Notes: generated by a model from the letters alone, not told the origin. A DNA stretch of 64,000 bases from Pseudopyrenochaeta lycopersici (GCA_003313425.1 NHZP01000003.1:806001-870000); one strand, 5' to 3'. Counted from the stretch's first letter, positions 1-10,991 are shown. A program made the numbers and translations.

Positions 1-2
1 TG

Positions 3-1015
3 ATGGCCTCGACCCCCCTTACCCCACCGACGACTGATTCGGCACCCACGACAATCAAGATGGAGGACCTCCAGGTCCCCTTCGACACCCCTTCACCAGC
101 ATACAACTCCTTCTCCACCTCAGAGCCGTCGTCGACGCCAGCTCCGTCTGGCGCCGAGTCCCGGCCCGTCAAGAAGCGCAAGTCGTGGGGCCAGGTGCTC
201 CCCGAGCCAAAGACGGCCCTGCCGCCCCGGAAACGGGCCAAGACCGAGGACGAGAAGGAGCAGCGACGCATCGAGCGAGTAAAGCGCAACCGCCTCGCCG
301 CCCACAACTCACGTGAACGCAAGCGACAAGAGTACGAGGTCCTCCAGTCCGAGAAAGACCAGATGGAGGCCGACCTCAAGTCGTTCCAGCAACGCATGGC
401 CCAAATGGAGGCCGAGCTCAAGTTCTATCGCAACAAGTACCCTGGCGAGGCCCCCGAGCCCGTCTTCGACCTCACCACATCCGCCAACGACTCGTTCGAC
501 ACCATCTGCCCCGCGCAGACGTCGACGTCCTTCCCCAGCCCAATCTCGATGGACTCGATGGACTCACCCCGTGACTCATCCTACCAGCCAGAGACGCCCA
601 CCTCAACCTTCGAGGCCACGCCCGACTTCGACTCGACACAATATCCTGCCGCGGTATTGTGCGACCTGCAGTGTCAGTCGATTTCGGCCATGGCCTCACC
701 CTCCCTGGCGGCGATCTGGGCCTATCTTACACTCTTCAACCTCACGCTCCAGTCGACGAAAAGCCTGTTGTCCTCGACAACCTCTTCGACTTCGACCAGT
801 TCCCGGAGGGCAGCACAACAGCTGCTTCAATGGAACCCACTACTGGCTTGGCTGATTCTTGTTCCGTCGACTTCTTCGGTGCAGCTCTCTTCAGCCATGG
901 CTCTTCCTCAATCCCTTACGGCTTTCCTGACGGCTTTGATGCAAAGTTCTCTGACTTGCAGAGTGCCTCTGGCGCAACTTATGTTAGCGACGAGGCTCTC
1001 GCAGCGGAGCTCTAG
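3..1015 (+). CDS. hacA: bZIP unfolded-protein-response transcription factor HacA/Hac1
   Basis: This is the UPR master regulator, activated when the ER sensor Ire1 removes a short non-spliceosomal intron from its mRNA. The conserved KKRKSWGQ block is at residues 58-64, followed by PPRKRAKTEDEKEQRRIERV, a bZIP basic region at about 88-109 and a short heptad zone to about 145. The frame opened at 3 continues through the marker string AAVLCDLQC, which is the uninduced reading. Removing 20 nt (649-668) shifts translation into the frame that ends at 1015 with the tail SDEALAAEL, giving about 330 aa (HacA-i). The unspliced reading runs to 1232 (409 aa). ATG at 3 is the first available start, but the window begins here, so an upstream exon or longer N-terminus cannot be excluded. 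Confidence 0.93.
649..668 (+). promoter_or_regulatory. Ire1-type non-conventional 20-nt intron of hacA
   Basis: The 5' site lies in a predicted stem-loop. Bases 638-645 pair with 653-660 (8 bp, one G-U) and close a 7-nt loop CTGCCGC (646-652), which fits the Ire1 consensus CNG|CNGN. The 3' site loop is CTGCAGT (666-672) on a weaker stem. Cutting after 648 and 668 removes 20 nt, the length known from Aspergillus and Trichoderma, and joins the two long frames through a GCA codon. A second 5' match (CCG|CGGT, cut after 651) would remove 17 nt and also keep the frame, but it is not centred in the loop. Confidence 0.88.
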
Positions 1016-2175
1016 CGTTGAGGACATCGTGGCAAGGCCCAGTGAGGGGTTGAGGCAGGCTGGGTCTGTAGACAGTGTCCTTAGATCACGACTAACGAGG
1101 TCAGGCAAGCTTAGACAATTTGGTCGGCGTAAGGGTGTACGATCATTGAAACGAGACATTAAGCGCTCGATGGGTTCACAGGTACGGGGGAATATGGGAT
1201 GTGCTTCTTCACGGCGTCGGAAGGTGTCATGAGCCTGCTTTTACTGTAGCAACAGCTTGTGCTTTCGGCAAGGACTTTGGGTTGTCATTCCTGGATATCG
1301 TTTCCTGGAATGATTATGGCGGACAAGATAGTACACCAAGGGCTGGTGTTTTTCATGAAGCCAAATTCATCAAGTTCTACCACTCATACTATTTTTTTCC
1401 CCACTTGTGCAACCTCATCGTGATTGATTTTTCGTCCGTTGTGTCTGCGGTAAGCCAGTGACGCTGATTCTCCACGTTTCTCCACCCTTCCATGCTAGCA
1501 AAACCAAAGTAAGTTCCACTCCGCCCCAGCTGAGATGAGCGCTTCGTATGCAGGCTGACGCCAACCCTGGCCCATTAGCCAACCACTCGATTGCGCCACA
1601 CCCCGGCTTAACCGAGCCCCAACCCACAAAAATCCCTTGCTATTGATAGAGCAACACGAATGCGCCGTTAAGTTCGATTTACGAGAAAACGTACTAAGTC
1701 CTGGTGAATCACGATCCAGCATTTCCGAATTTAGAACATGGTATATTTTCAGTTGCTATACGGAAATTCGACATGTTTGTGTGTGGGGCTTGCGGAACTC
1801 GCGTAGGTATGTTTAGTTTTGTACATGGTATTTCAACAAAAGACCGGACTTTTGGCACTCCACTCGCCTCCGCGTCCAACGCATGCACGGAGGAGCACAC
1901 CGCTTGAGAGAGAAAAAACACATGTCTAGCTGCATTCTTGAGTGGTACGGTAATTTGTTGCATTGTGCAGGCCTGTCGAGATTGTACTGCAGTCTAGGCA
2001 CGCCGACTCGACATGCATCGAGATTCGATGCGTTGGAGCTGGAAGAAGCCGTCCCCTTGCATGCTGTCTCGATCGAGCCAATTAGATAGTCTGTCTCTAT
2101 CCCTCTTCTCCCCCGTCTCTGGCTTCCCTTGCTTTCATGTCTGAGCAAGTCATGATTTCCATCCCTCCCTTTGCT
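1016..2175. other. hacA 3' region and intergenic DNA
   Basis: The unspliced hacA frame stays open to 1232; beyond that I see only short, overlapping ORFs on both strands with no recognisable domain. Most of the first few hundred bases is presumably hacA 3' UTR (inference). Confidence 0.5.
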
Positions 2176-2557
2176 CTATTTCGTGGCCTGATCCACAGGC
2201 GCGGGCTTGTTACTATCACTTGCGCCACCGCCTTGACCTGGGTTTCCTGCTTTGGCGAATTCGCCGGCACCGGAGGCGTTTAGGCCTTCGAGTGCTATGG
2301 GAGCTTACGTCAGTTTATCCATTCCTTCGTTGGGTGGAGTAAGGAGGATGAGTAAGTAAGTCACGTACCTTCGCCCTTCTCGACCTCAGGCATGGGGGCA
2401 ACATTGTTCTTGGCATGCTGCAGAGTGGTCTATTCCACTTTGATCAGTATAATACCTTTATATTGTGAGGTAGACGTACATCTCCTGAACTGCCGTGGAC
2501 AATATCGTGGCCTTCGATGGGGCCGTTGTCTGATGATCCGTCACCGTGGCGAGGCAT
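2176..2557 (-). CDS. Small conserved fungal protein (85 aa), three exons
   Basis: Exons are 2557-2480, 2429-2369 and 2294-2176, with donors gtacgt and gtacgt and acceptors tag, summing to 86 codons with stop. The protein starts MPRHGDGSSDNGPIEGHD and ends ASDSNKPAPVDQATK. It is hydrophilic, rich in Gly, Asp and Asn, with a Gly-rich stretch (GNPGQGGGAS) and no cysteine, membrane segment or signal peptide. I recognise the pattern MPRHGDG... GEFAKAGNPGQGGG as a widespread small Pezizomycotina protein of unknown function. It is too fragmented to appear as one long ORF. Two introns in a gene of under 400 bp, all joining in frame, argue strongly that it is real. No function is assigned. Confidence 0.8.
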
Positions 2558-2978
2558 GATGTATGTTGTTGGCGAAAGTAAGTACTGTGCGTGAAGTAGA
2601 GCTTATATACGAATGATTCTTAAAATATTGACTTCGTTTCAATGAAGAGCCTCACCCCTCATCTTTATACAACGAGTGTAGATGATCGAATTCACCAAGG
2701 GACCAGGAGTGATGTCATGATGAGGTATCTTTCTTCATCCCGACCCACTTCTCGTTGAGCCTCGTGAACATGGCTTGTATATGAGTGGCCGAATGTATTC
2801 ATGCATGTTGATCACATGGGATGAAATGGGTCTACTTGGAAGACAGAAGACGAGTTGATTCGATGTCCAAAGGAAAATACCTGGAAGGTAATACATATGT
2901 TTAAGCCTGCAACCTTGTTAATCCTTTTGAGCCGACTGTCCAAGACGCCATTGCAATGCTATCAATCACACGTTTGAG
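2558..2978. other. Intergenic, nothing recognised
   Basis: This holds the promoter of the 85-aa gene and the 3' flank of the FAD oxidoreductase gene. I see no ORF with coding character on either strand. Confidence 0.5.
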
Positions 2979-4425
2979 CTAGGCCGGTAGCGCCAGAGCC
3001 TCAATCTTTGCACTTGTTGGCCGTCCTTCGATCAACTCGGCAAGTACCAGACCCGTACCAGGGGCGTGCGATATGCCCCAGGCACCGTGACCAGCAGCGA
3101 GGAATACGCCTCCATTTCCACCTCCTCTGGTTTTTATACCTCCGAGCTTCTCGTCAGGTATCCGTGATACAAGAGGTCGGCCGCTGGAAGTCACCGGTCG
3201 AAAGCACTGTTCAGGAGTCAGTAAAAAGCTCCTCAATAAAGCAACAGCAACATACCAAGCCCTCTCTCAAAACTTCTATCTCTGTCCCTGGCAAATTGAT
3301 CATCATTGCTCTTGCGCACTGTTTCAACTGTTCAATTGCCCTCGAACTAGCCTGCACATCTGTCGCCAGGTCAGGGAGTGGTATATTGGTGCTGTTCAAG
3401 CCGGCCAGATACAATTCCCCTCCGATCCTTGCGAACCACTCTGGCGAGAAGCCCAAGGTATCTGTTGCGAAGATGGCGTGACAGACTTCGTTGTCCGCTT
3501 CAGCAGGATTGAAGTGGGGGTTGCGGACGAGGAGCGAGTGGCCTGCGAGTGAAGAGACAGGGATTCGAGTTGAGGCGGAGGGAAAGAGAGTAGTGAAGAC
3601 GCGAGGTGACCAAGCACCAGAGGTTATTACAAGCCGGGTACAAGGTACTGTAGGACTTAGCATGGGCTAATTAAGAGCTCGCAGCTGTCTTACGCTCTGT
3701 TTCTGCACCGTTTTCGCTTATCCTTATGCCGTTCAAGGTGCCGCTACTATCATTCGAGACTGAAATCGCTCTTGCTGGCTGGTGGAGCTGTACACCTCTC
3801 TGCCTACACCTCTGCAACAGCCACCGACAGAATCTTAGCGGATCAACCTGCGCCGTGGTGCCATTTCGACTTATAACCTCCATGGTGCCTTCTTCTGTGC
3901 GTCTCAACCACCCCGGCGCAGTCTGATCCTTTTCCCATGGCCGGTTGTGGCTGGCGACTTGCGCTCTACTTGATTTACTTTCAAGCCAATCCTCTCCGCT
4001 ACCGCTGACTGCAGACTCGCTGTCTTGGCTGAGGGATATAGCAATCGAGGAGGAGTAGCCCCATGTTGCGCGGCCGGAGTGCGCTTTCGCGAGGTCGGCG
4101 TGAAGTCTGAAAGAAAGGGCCCCGAGCGAGGATACCGAGGGCGCAAACCCTATGGCCGATAGTTGGCAAGGCGAAAGTTTATTTTCGGGGCGCAAAGATA
4201 CGTACAGTCTGAAGACAGAAACCCACCGGCCAGTCCTGACGCGCACCGGAACAGCTCAGGACTCGAGTCCAGCAGATGTATACTCTTCGGGTCCGTATTG
4301 CCAGTCTCCGAGAGAAAGTATGCTGTGCACAGGCCAATAATACCAGCTCCCAGAATAACCGTGTTGCTATCGGAACTGCCACTTGAGCTCATGCTGAAAG
4401 CGCGCCGCGGGGCAATGAGGGGCAT
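2979..4425 (-). CDS. FAD-dependent oxidoreductase, D-amino-acid-oxidase fold (TDA3-like)
   Basis: There are four exons: 4425-4206, 4149-3694, 3647-3256 and 3206-2979 (431 aa). The N-terminus carries the dinucleotide-binding motif VILGAGIIGLCTAYFLSE, with GAGIIG at residues 26-31. It is followed by LFRCASGLAGGFL and, across intron 1, DWFAPSVSSLGALSF, which is characteristic of the Tda3/DAO-like family. The C-terminal exon has GGNGGVFLAAGHGAWGISHA, the second FAD contact of DAO-fold enzymes. All three introns are 46-57 nt. Yeast Tda3 is linked to endosome/late-Golgi trafficking; the substrate of the fungal enzymes is not known. An alternative start is the Met at residue 12. The fold is secure and the exact substrate is not. 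Confidence 0.88.
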
Positions 4426-5058
4426 CCAACACCCAGTATACGAGTGGCACGATACGACGGTCCATCCTTATAGCTGCCACCAGATCGGAAGGGCTCAACA
4501 CACCCGTAAGTTGGATCGGTCATTGCTCCAGGCGGTTGGGCACGACGATGGCGAAAGAGACAAAATGTCGTACGAGCGCATCACCCCTCCCATGTCTGAA
4601 CACGGTAAAGCATGCCAAGCTTCGTCAGGTTGCAGCAAGCGTGAGCCGATATCATTCGACTCGCGCATAAGTTAATTGAGTTAGCCACTGTAAACTAATC
4701 AGGAGTGGGATAGCACCAGTTCGAGCCGGAGAGTGTCCTGCTCATCTGCCCACATTGTCAGGCCATATCTTGGCCCATACTGTTACAAACCGTTTCACAG
4801 CAAACTCGACCCATGCTATTGGGTATTGGGCCTATTGCAAAAGTCGCTTTGCTGTGGAAAAGTCGGCCTCTTGCATAGACGAGGACCGAATGCAGAAAGG
4901 GTAAGGGATAAATTCCTATCCTTTAATACTGCTCCTGTAAGTCTATAGAGATCGGTGTGCTATGAATGCATGCTCGAGCCCTTCCACTTTCGTCCGACCA
5001 GCATGTCAATCCAAGGCCTCATTCAAAAAAATTATCCAGCCCATCGCGACTGACAAAT
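4426..5058. other. Intergenic, nothing recognised
   Basis: 633 bp lie between the start of the FAD oxidoreductase and the stop of the next minus-strand gene. Short ORFs only; presumably promoter and 3' UTR. Confidence 0.45.
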
Positions 5059-6833
5059 CTATGCGCCTAAGCTGGCGTCCATCACCCTGTCTGAGAGGTC
5101 GACATCTTCTCCGGCGCTGACCATGACGTTCTCCGCGTCCGTCCTGGGGTTGTACACAGAGGCCTTGTCAATAATGTCAAAAGTGCTTTCCTCGTCATAG
5201 GCTGCATATGCACGAATAACCTCTGCCAACGTTTCGTGGTCACCTGCAGCTTCTGCGACGGGCGAAGCATGCACTGGATCAGCGGGTCCAGCGACGAACA
5301 TACTGTCCGATCGGACCTCTCGGGGCTTTGGGGCGATCGCATCAAGGATCGCGGGAGTCTTCTCGGCTGACATAGGTGGAAGCGGAAAGATCAAGCCGAC
5401 TTCATCGCCATAGCCGGTGCCATCGTAGAGGCCAGTATGCCGGCCCCAAGTACTTGTACGCCTCTTCAAGCCAATATTGTCATTCAACGTCCATGGATCA
5501 GTCTTAATGGTATCCCGCGCCATATCAGTAATCGTCTGGCTGGCATCTGCGGAGCTGCAGTCGTTACCCCAAACAATGTGCTCGAAAACATCCATGGGTG
5601 CCTCCTCATCAGAGCTGAGAGTTACGAGACGTTGGCCTCGCTTACCGTTTGCTCGGCGGTAGCGCATAGAGTAATGCCTGTCAGCAGGAGTTTCTATTGA
5701 GGTTTTCGGCTTTCCTGCTATAGCGGTACGGTCAGCGTCTGACGATCTAATCAACTCGTTTCAAGGAGTTCAAGAATGCTTCGCGGCGTCTCGCCCATCT
5801 CACACAAATTTTGGAAACCTTCGCGAAATACTTTCAAACTCCAAAAAGCCCGAATACGTACCTTTAGTGCATTTCAAGAAGTCTTTAAGTGCCTCGGCAC
5901 CGACCATTTGGGCAGTCTCACGATCCGCAGGAATATCGCTATAGTCGAGAATTGTCTCATACCCATGGCTGTGTGGGACATCAAAGTAGCCTGAGCGCTC
6001 TTGACAAGACTTCGCAGAAGCAGGGGTAAGAGCTAGCTTTGAATGGATGTCTTCAAAAGCAAGGTTTGTACCAGGCATTGGAGTCGGAGCTGGCTCTGCT
6101 CTCGCACTCATCTCGAATGCGGAGCTTGGAGCCGGCGAAGAACTCGTTGAGTCCATCTCTAGAGCCCTTTGCAGCGGGGCTGGCGTATTGGGAACTGTAC
6201 CGGAAGGCAGAGTTGATGCATAAAAAGGCTGTTCCTTGGCTGAAGTAGGCACGGTCATGGGTGAGGAATGATAGACAACCAGACTGGAAGAAGTAGATCG
6301 TCGAGGCCTGGGAATTTCGAACATAGGCTGGTCCGATGGGGATTCCTCGAAGTCAAGTGCAAGTGAAGGCCTCGTGGAGTTAGTCAGCGTGCGAGGGCTC
6401 TGAGCAAGACTGGTCATTGTGGAAGATTGGCTGACAGTACCAGACAGGTTGTGTACCTCAGGTGGAGGGGATTCATGGCTCGTCTTCGTCTTATTGGGAG
6501 GAGAGCGTATACTTCGGAAAGAGCCAATGCTTTGCAGCGACCCAATCAGTTTCTTGCGCCTTGATGGGCTGTCCTTGTTCGCAGAGTGCTTCTCAACATC
6601 TGGACATAGTGATGTTATGTTTGACACGTATCCACCGAAATCCTCGAGATCGGGCGTAGCGTTCTCTTTTTCGGTGGGAGAAGGTTTGGTTGTCTCATGT
6701 CTTGGGAGTGTTAGCATGGACCACTGGTACACGTGGCACTGTCCACCTACAGCGAACCACCCTGTCCCTCACCAAACGAAAAGAGCTCTGAAATACTCTT
6801 CCTTGCCCGGATAGCAAGGCGGTGAAGAGTCAT
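5059..6833 (-). CDS. Unrecognised disordered protein (526 aa)
   Basis: I do not recognise this protein. The proposed model has exons 6833-6751, 6700-5862 and 5717-5059. Intron 1 (50 nt) has donor gtaggt and a gctaac branch; intron 2 (144 nt) has donor gtacgt and acceptor gctatag with a ctgac branch. The sum is 527 codons with stop. The first exon encodes MTLHRLAIRARKSISELFSF, a positively charged amphipathic start. The middle is Ser/Pro-rich and low in order (RRKKLIGSLQSIGSFRSIRS near residues 80-100). A more ordered stretch, HGYETILDYSDIPADRETAQ, precedes intron 2. The C-terminal third is acidic. There are no membrane segments or catalytic motifs. It may be a fungus-restricted regulatory or scaffold protein, but that is only a guess. 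The N-terminal exon is the least certain part. Confidence 0.65.
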
Positions 6834-7618
6834 AGCTGACGAAGGGGACTGCGAGGGCCCGGGAGTGCAAAGTCTAGATCAATGTGTAAGGCGTGCGAAA
6901 TTGGTTGGGTGATGCAGATACTCGAGCAGGAGAGGCTGAACGCCAGTGCTGACGCTCCTGACCGTTAAAGACATGTTTGTTGACACACCCAGTGGATCCT
7001 GCCTGATAGCTCTTGTAACGCAAGCTCTGGGTTGCGATTTCCATGTTTCGAAGTGATAGACTAGGAACGAGTAATTTGCGAAGGAGATGAAATATGAGAA
7101 TGAGCAAAGAAAGTGTCAAATATGGCGCCCTTTGGCTGACTGAAATGAGACGGAACGGCACATGAGCGTGAGCATAGGAAGAATCAATGGTCGCTCTGTA
7201 GGCTTGAACGAAATGGGATGATGTCGACTTGATGGCTTCCCTTAGGAATCTGAATAACCTTCTTGTAACCATGTGGCGCGCATATTGACCCGTACTTGAT
7301 ATAGAGATAATCAAAACAAGTTTCTCAATAAGACAGCATGTCCCCGGCGTAAACAACGAAAGAGTTCGACTCCTAGAAATGAGGCGAAGCTCGACGGTTG
7401 CCAGGTTCCGCACGTGATTTAGTGGTCATGGCGCCTCACCCTTGCTTAGCCTTCGACACGTCCAAAAGTCGCGATGCTCTGCGAGCGCATTCGCATTCAG
7501 CTGCCAGTTGCGCATTTGAATTAATGCCCAAGAAATTAACATCTCAGGAACCTCATCTCTCCAAACATATCGCCTAAGAAGCGCAATACACCAAGCTAAA
7601 TTCGATTACGAACCCGCA
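6834..7618. other. Divergent promoter region between the 526-aa gene and Rsc7
   Basis: 785 bp between two divergent starts. It contains a 179-codon minus-strand ORF (6874-7413) without domain features, which I regard as spurious. Confidence 0.5.
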
Positions 7619-9151
7619 ATGGCGCGTGGACGCCCTTCTCGAGCTGCAGCTCGTCGCAGCACGCCCATCCGTAGCGCAACACCGCAACAGGACAGCGACG
7701 AGGACATGGCTGATGCCCCAGAGTCGCGCGCCGACACGCCCAAAGAGGAGGAAGAGGAAGAAGTCGAGTCACCAGCGCAAGTCAGCGACGAGGAACCAGC
7801 TCCTTCTGAGCGCTCACCGTCCCCCGTTGTCATTCAACCGTTCCCGCGCAAGAAGCGACTCGGTCGACCACCCAAGAACAGACCCCCGGACTGGAATGTC
7901 ACCGAGCCGGACAACACCTCTGAGGGAGGCACTCCCATCAAGCGGAAGCGCGGGCGGCCGTCGGGTGCAGGGCGAGGACGTCCACCCAAAGGTGGGCCAT
8001 CGCATACAACGCGTGTTCCAATCGATAAGGAGGGCAACATGATGGACGTAGTCAATGACGAGGTCGATCTGCCGGAGGACGAGGAGGGCGAACAGAAGGT
8101 CGACAAGCTGGGCATCCTCCAAGGGGGCCGAGACTACCGTGTGCGCATATTCACAATCAAGGGCAGAGGCGAAAGGCAATACATGCTCTCGACAGAGCCA
8201 GCGCGTTGCTGTGGTTTCAGAGACAGCTACCTGTTCTTCACAAAGCACATGAAGCTCTACAAGATCATCATCGACGATGTTGAAAAGAGAGACTTGATTG
8301 ATCGAGAGATCATCCCGCACTCGTACAAGGGTCGCGCGATTGGTGTGGTCACAGCAAGATCAGTCTTCCGAGAATTCGGCGCTCGAATTATCATTGGAGG
8401 CAAGAGGATCATCGATGACTACTACGTCACCGCAGCGAAGGAACGCGGCGATGTAGAAGGCGAGCTTGCAGACCCAAATGACAGACTGCCCCCTGCAGGC
8501 GAGCCCTACAACAAGAATCAGTATGTTGCCTGGCACGGCGCCAGTAGTGTATATCATACTGGTGCCCCAAGCGTGCCGACTGCGAGCGGCAAGCCATTAC
8601 CGGGGAAACGGAAGATTAACATCACCTCTGCTAATTGGCAGTTTGAACATGGACGTGCAGCGAGGTACTTTGCCATTTCTTTTTAATTGTGCGAAGGCAG
8701 GTTTGGACTAACAGAGTACAGTCGCTTCAACTCAAATCTATCCGCTCTGCGTAGAGCAAACCTCACAGGCGTGTATGACCCACATACCAATCTGATGTGC
8801 TATCCCAAAGTTACACAGCCAACACACGCACGGTGGGAGGAGATGTCGCCAGAGGATACAGATGTTCCTCCACTGGTTCGCCGCAAGTATCTGATTGTGG
8901 ATTCGGTCTTCCAACAACCTCCCTTTGCTGGTCTAGGCATACCAGGACCTGATGGCAACTTCGTTGATGTTGGAACCAATGGTCTGCCTGATCTGGACGA
9001 TGAAGACAAGCAGAATATGAAGCCCGAAGAACTTGAGGCATTTGCACAAATCAAGCGGGAGGAGGATGAGTGGCGTAGGCAATGGGGAGGCGAACGCACT
9101 GATGGTGCACGAGCAAAGCCTAGGATTGGATTCGTCGGCGTTCCGGTCTAA
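7619..9151 (+). CDS. RSC chromatin-remodelling complex subunit Rsc7/Npl6
   Basis: Exons are 7619-8664 and 8722-9151, with a 57-nt intron from gtactt to tacag (491 aa). The N-terminal 150 residues are acidic and basic with AT-hook-like cores: RGRP (residues 3-6), LGRPPK (81-86), KRGRPS (110-115) and GRGRPPK (118-124). Then comes the conserved Rsc7/Swp82 core, beginning GGRDYRVRIFTIKGRGERQY and running through SYKGRAIGVVTARSVFREFG. After the intron follow SRFNSNLSALRRANLTGVYD and the end IGFVGVPV. Family members belong to SWI/SNF-type RSC complexes and act in the nucleus on nucleosome positioning. It is divergently transcribed from the 526-aa gene. The continuous Rsc7 signature across the splice makes the model firm. 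Confidence 0.9.
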
Positions 9152-9338
9152 AAAGCTCCCAACGAGCTTAGATCTTGCGGTCGTGCAGGATCCATGATAC
9201 CATGGTAATTGTTTGATTCACGCGTGTAGGATATACAATCTATACAGTTTCGGTCAGGCTTGACTTATGTTCTCCGGCTTCCACCTCTCGTTTTCTTTCC
9301 GTGCCAATCATCTGTAGCTTCGCAGTCCGCGTACTGGG

Positions 9339-9595
9339 GCGTTCTCTGTTCAGCCCTCATTTTCCTGAAAGCGCAATCCCTTTGTCTTGACTGGCTTTTC
9401 TTATTATCCTTCCAATACTCCGTCCCAAGGCAATCGCATCAACAAAGACAAAGACCAGCCACGAGGATAAGCGTCACAAGGCATAGTCAAAGAAACATGT
9501 CCATATGACGCAAACTGGTCTTATCTGTAATCCAAGCTTGCGCCCAGCATTGACGATGCCACTGGACACCAATTGTTTGGTCGCAATATGCATCA
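9339..9595. repeat. Left arm of a diverged inverted repeat
   Basis: The reverse complement of this stretch aligns with 10606-10868 almost without gaps. Perfect runs include AAAGGGATTGCGCTTTCA and TCTTTGTCTTTGTT. Many of the differences are C-T or G-A transitions, as expected for repeat-induced point mutation. Read on the minus strand, part of it encodes LVFVFVDAIALGRSIGRI before a stop, so the repeat may be coding-derived. Confidence 0.7.
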
Positions 9596-10605
9596 AAAAT
9601 TGTCACTATCCGTTCACGAGAATGGTAAGTGTACAAAACGCGCAGAGTCCTTTCTTACTGCCTGCCACTCAACGGAAAAGCTCCATACATGTGGAAACGG
9701 CACTAGTATCTGTCATTGTCTATGGTGACCTGAACGGAAGATCAGAAGAAGTTGGCTGTTGCCCAAAGGAAGAGGACCTAAAATAACTACGTAGGACTTC
9801 GGAGGCGACGTACGCATTATGGTTAATCATAGACTGACAAAGGTAGGAGTCTTATGCTCTCAGAAATTTAGGATCTTGCTGTCAGAGGGGAATTTAAGGT
9901 ATATGTTACGATCGTCGAGGAGCTTTAGTCTAGGAGCAACGAAAGTCCAGAGTACTTATATCTAGACAAATTGTCTTTAATCAATGCCAAAACTTGGCCT
10001 GGAGTCTTATCATAACTTACTGTGGTTAAAATCAGCTTACTCTGTATCAGAATGCAAGCCCAAAATATCTGGAACAAGTGGTTGGTACCTATGGATGAGG
10101 TCCCTGAGTCCTCTTTATCAAGACAGCACATGTAGTCCTCGTTGGAAGTGGTGCGTATAACGCCAACACGTGTCCCACCATGCAATCGCTACAATCTAAC
10201 AGTTTTTATGATGCCTCGGTTAGGCTTTGCGAGAACAAGCCTTACGACCTTGCAGGGCGGTGGCATTGCCTCTCTATACTTATAGCCTTGGGCGGACTTG
10301 CAGCCCTGACTGGGCTTTACTGCTGGTATTTCTATCTACGTTGCCGACATAATAGCCTACTGACACATTTTTGCAGTCTTGACGTGATGAACACCATACG
10401 AGGTGGCATTCATGCAACCCTCGACAAGTCCAGGATTTCGAGAACAGAGGACAGCAATTAATGGTCCGGTGGATACCGACCCACATGGGAAGCTCAGGGG
10501 ACAAAGCTACAGATAGAGCCGCAAATGAGGCTACCGGATGGGGAGAGAATGGCCGCAAACGTGCCGGCAAGGCTGCATCCACTGAGGTCAACACAAAGAC
10601 AAAGA
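9596..10605. other. Spacer between inverted-repeat arms
   Basis: About 1 kb with no recognisable gene. Short ORFs such as the minus-strand one at 9925-10185 show no domain. It could be the gutted interior of a mobile element or simply the DNA between two relic copies. Confidence 0.4.
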
Positions 10606-10868
10606 CGGTGTAGATGGCCATTGCGACCAGTCCTTTGGTATCTATTGATACTGTCCATGATGGGGCCAATATTAGATTGCGGATAAATCTAGTCTGTATC
10701 TTGTAGACGTCTTTCTTCAACTATGCTTTGTGGCGCTTGCCCTTGTGACCGCTCTTTGTCTTTGTTAACGCGATTAACTTAGAGATAGAGTGCTAAGAGG
10801 ATAATGAGAAAAGCTAGTGAACAGAAAGGGATTGCGCTTTCAAGCATGAGAGCTGATTAGAGAAGGCG
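10606..10868. repeat. Right arm of a diverged inverted repeat
   Basis: Inverted counterpart of 9339-9595. On the plus strand it reads FNYALWRLPL, a stop, then PLFVFVNAI, where the left arm (minus strand) reads FDYAL, a stop, then a related string. Each copy has its stop at a different place, so both are dead if this was coding. The opposite strand carries a 146-codon ORF (10280-10720) overlapping the arm, so the original coding strand is unresolved. Confidence 0.7.
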
Positions 10869-10991
10869 CATAACCTCATTAGACTTGTGGCTCCTACATC
10901 TCAACCCTGCCTCTCGTATGCGAGCGCTGGAAGGGAGAAGGCACATGAGAGACACCTTTGCAGCAATATTTTCTATTTTCAACAGTACTAA

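Noticed and set aside
313..855. 180-codon plus-strand ORF inside hacA
   Set aside because: It overlaps the bZIP coding frame, is Arg/Ser/Pro-rich as expected for an off-frame GC-rich read, and has no domain.
3663..3693. 27-nt intron in the FAD oxidoreductase gene (acceptor attag)
   Set aside because: Too short for a fungal spliceosomal intron; the ctacag acceptor gives 46 nt and keeps the frame.
5718..5861. Alternative junctions for the second intron of the 526-aa gene (acceptor at gattag near 5744)
   Set aside because: The frame would require a weak gtattc or gtttcc donor; gtacgt with gctatag and a ctgac branch fits better and keeps phase.
6874..7413. 179-codon minus-strand ORF between divergent genes
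   Set aside because: No domain, and it fills a divergent promoter gap; likely a chance ORF.
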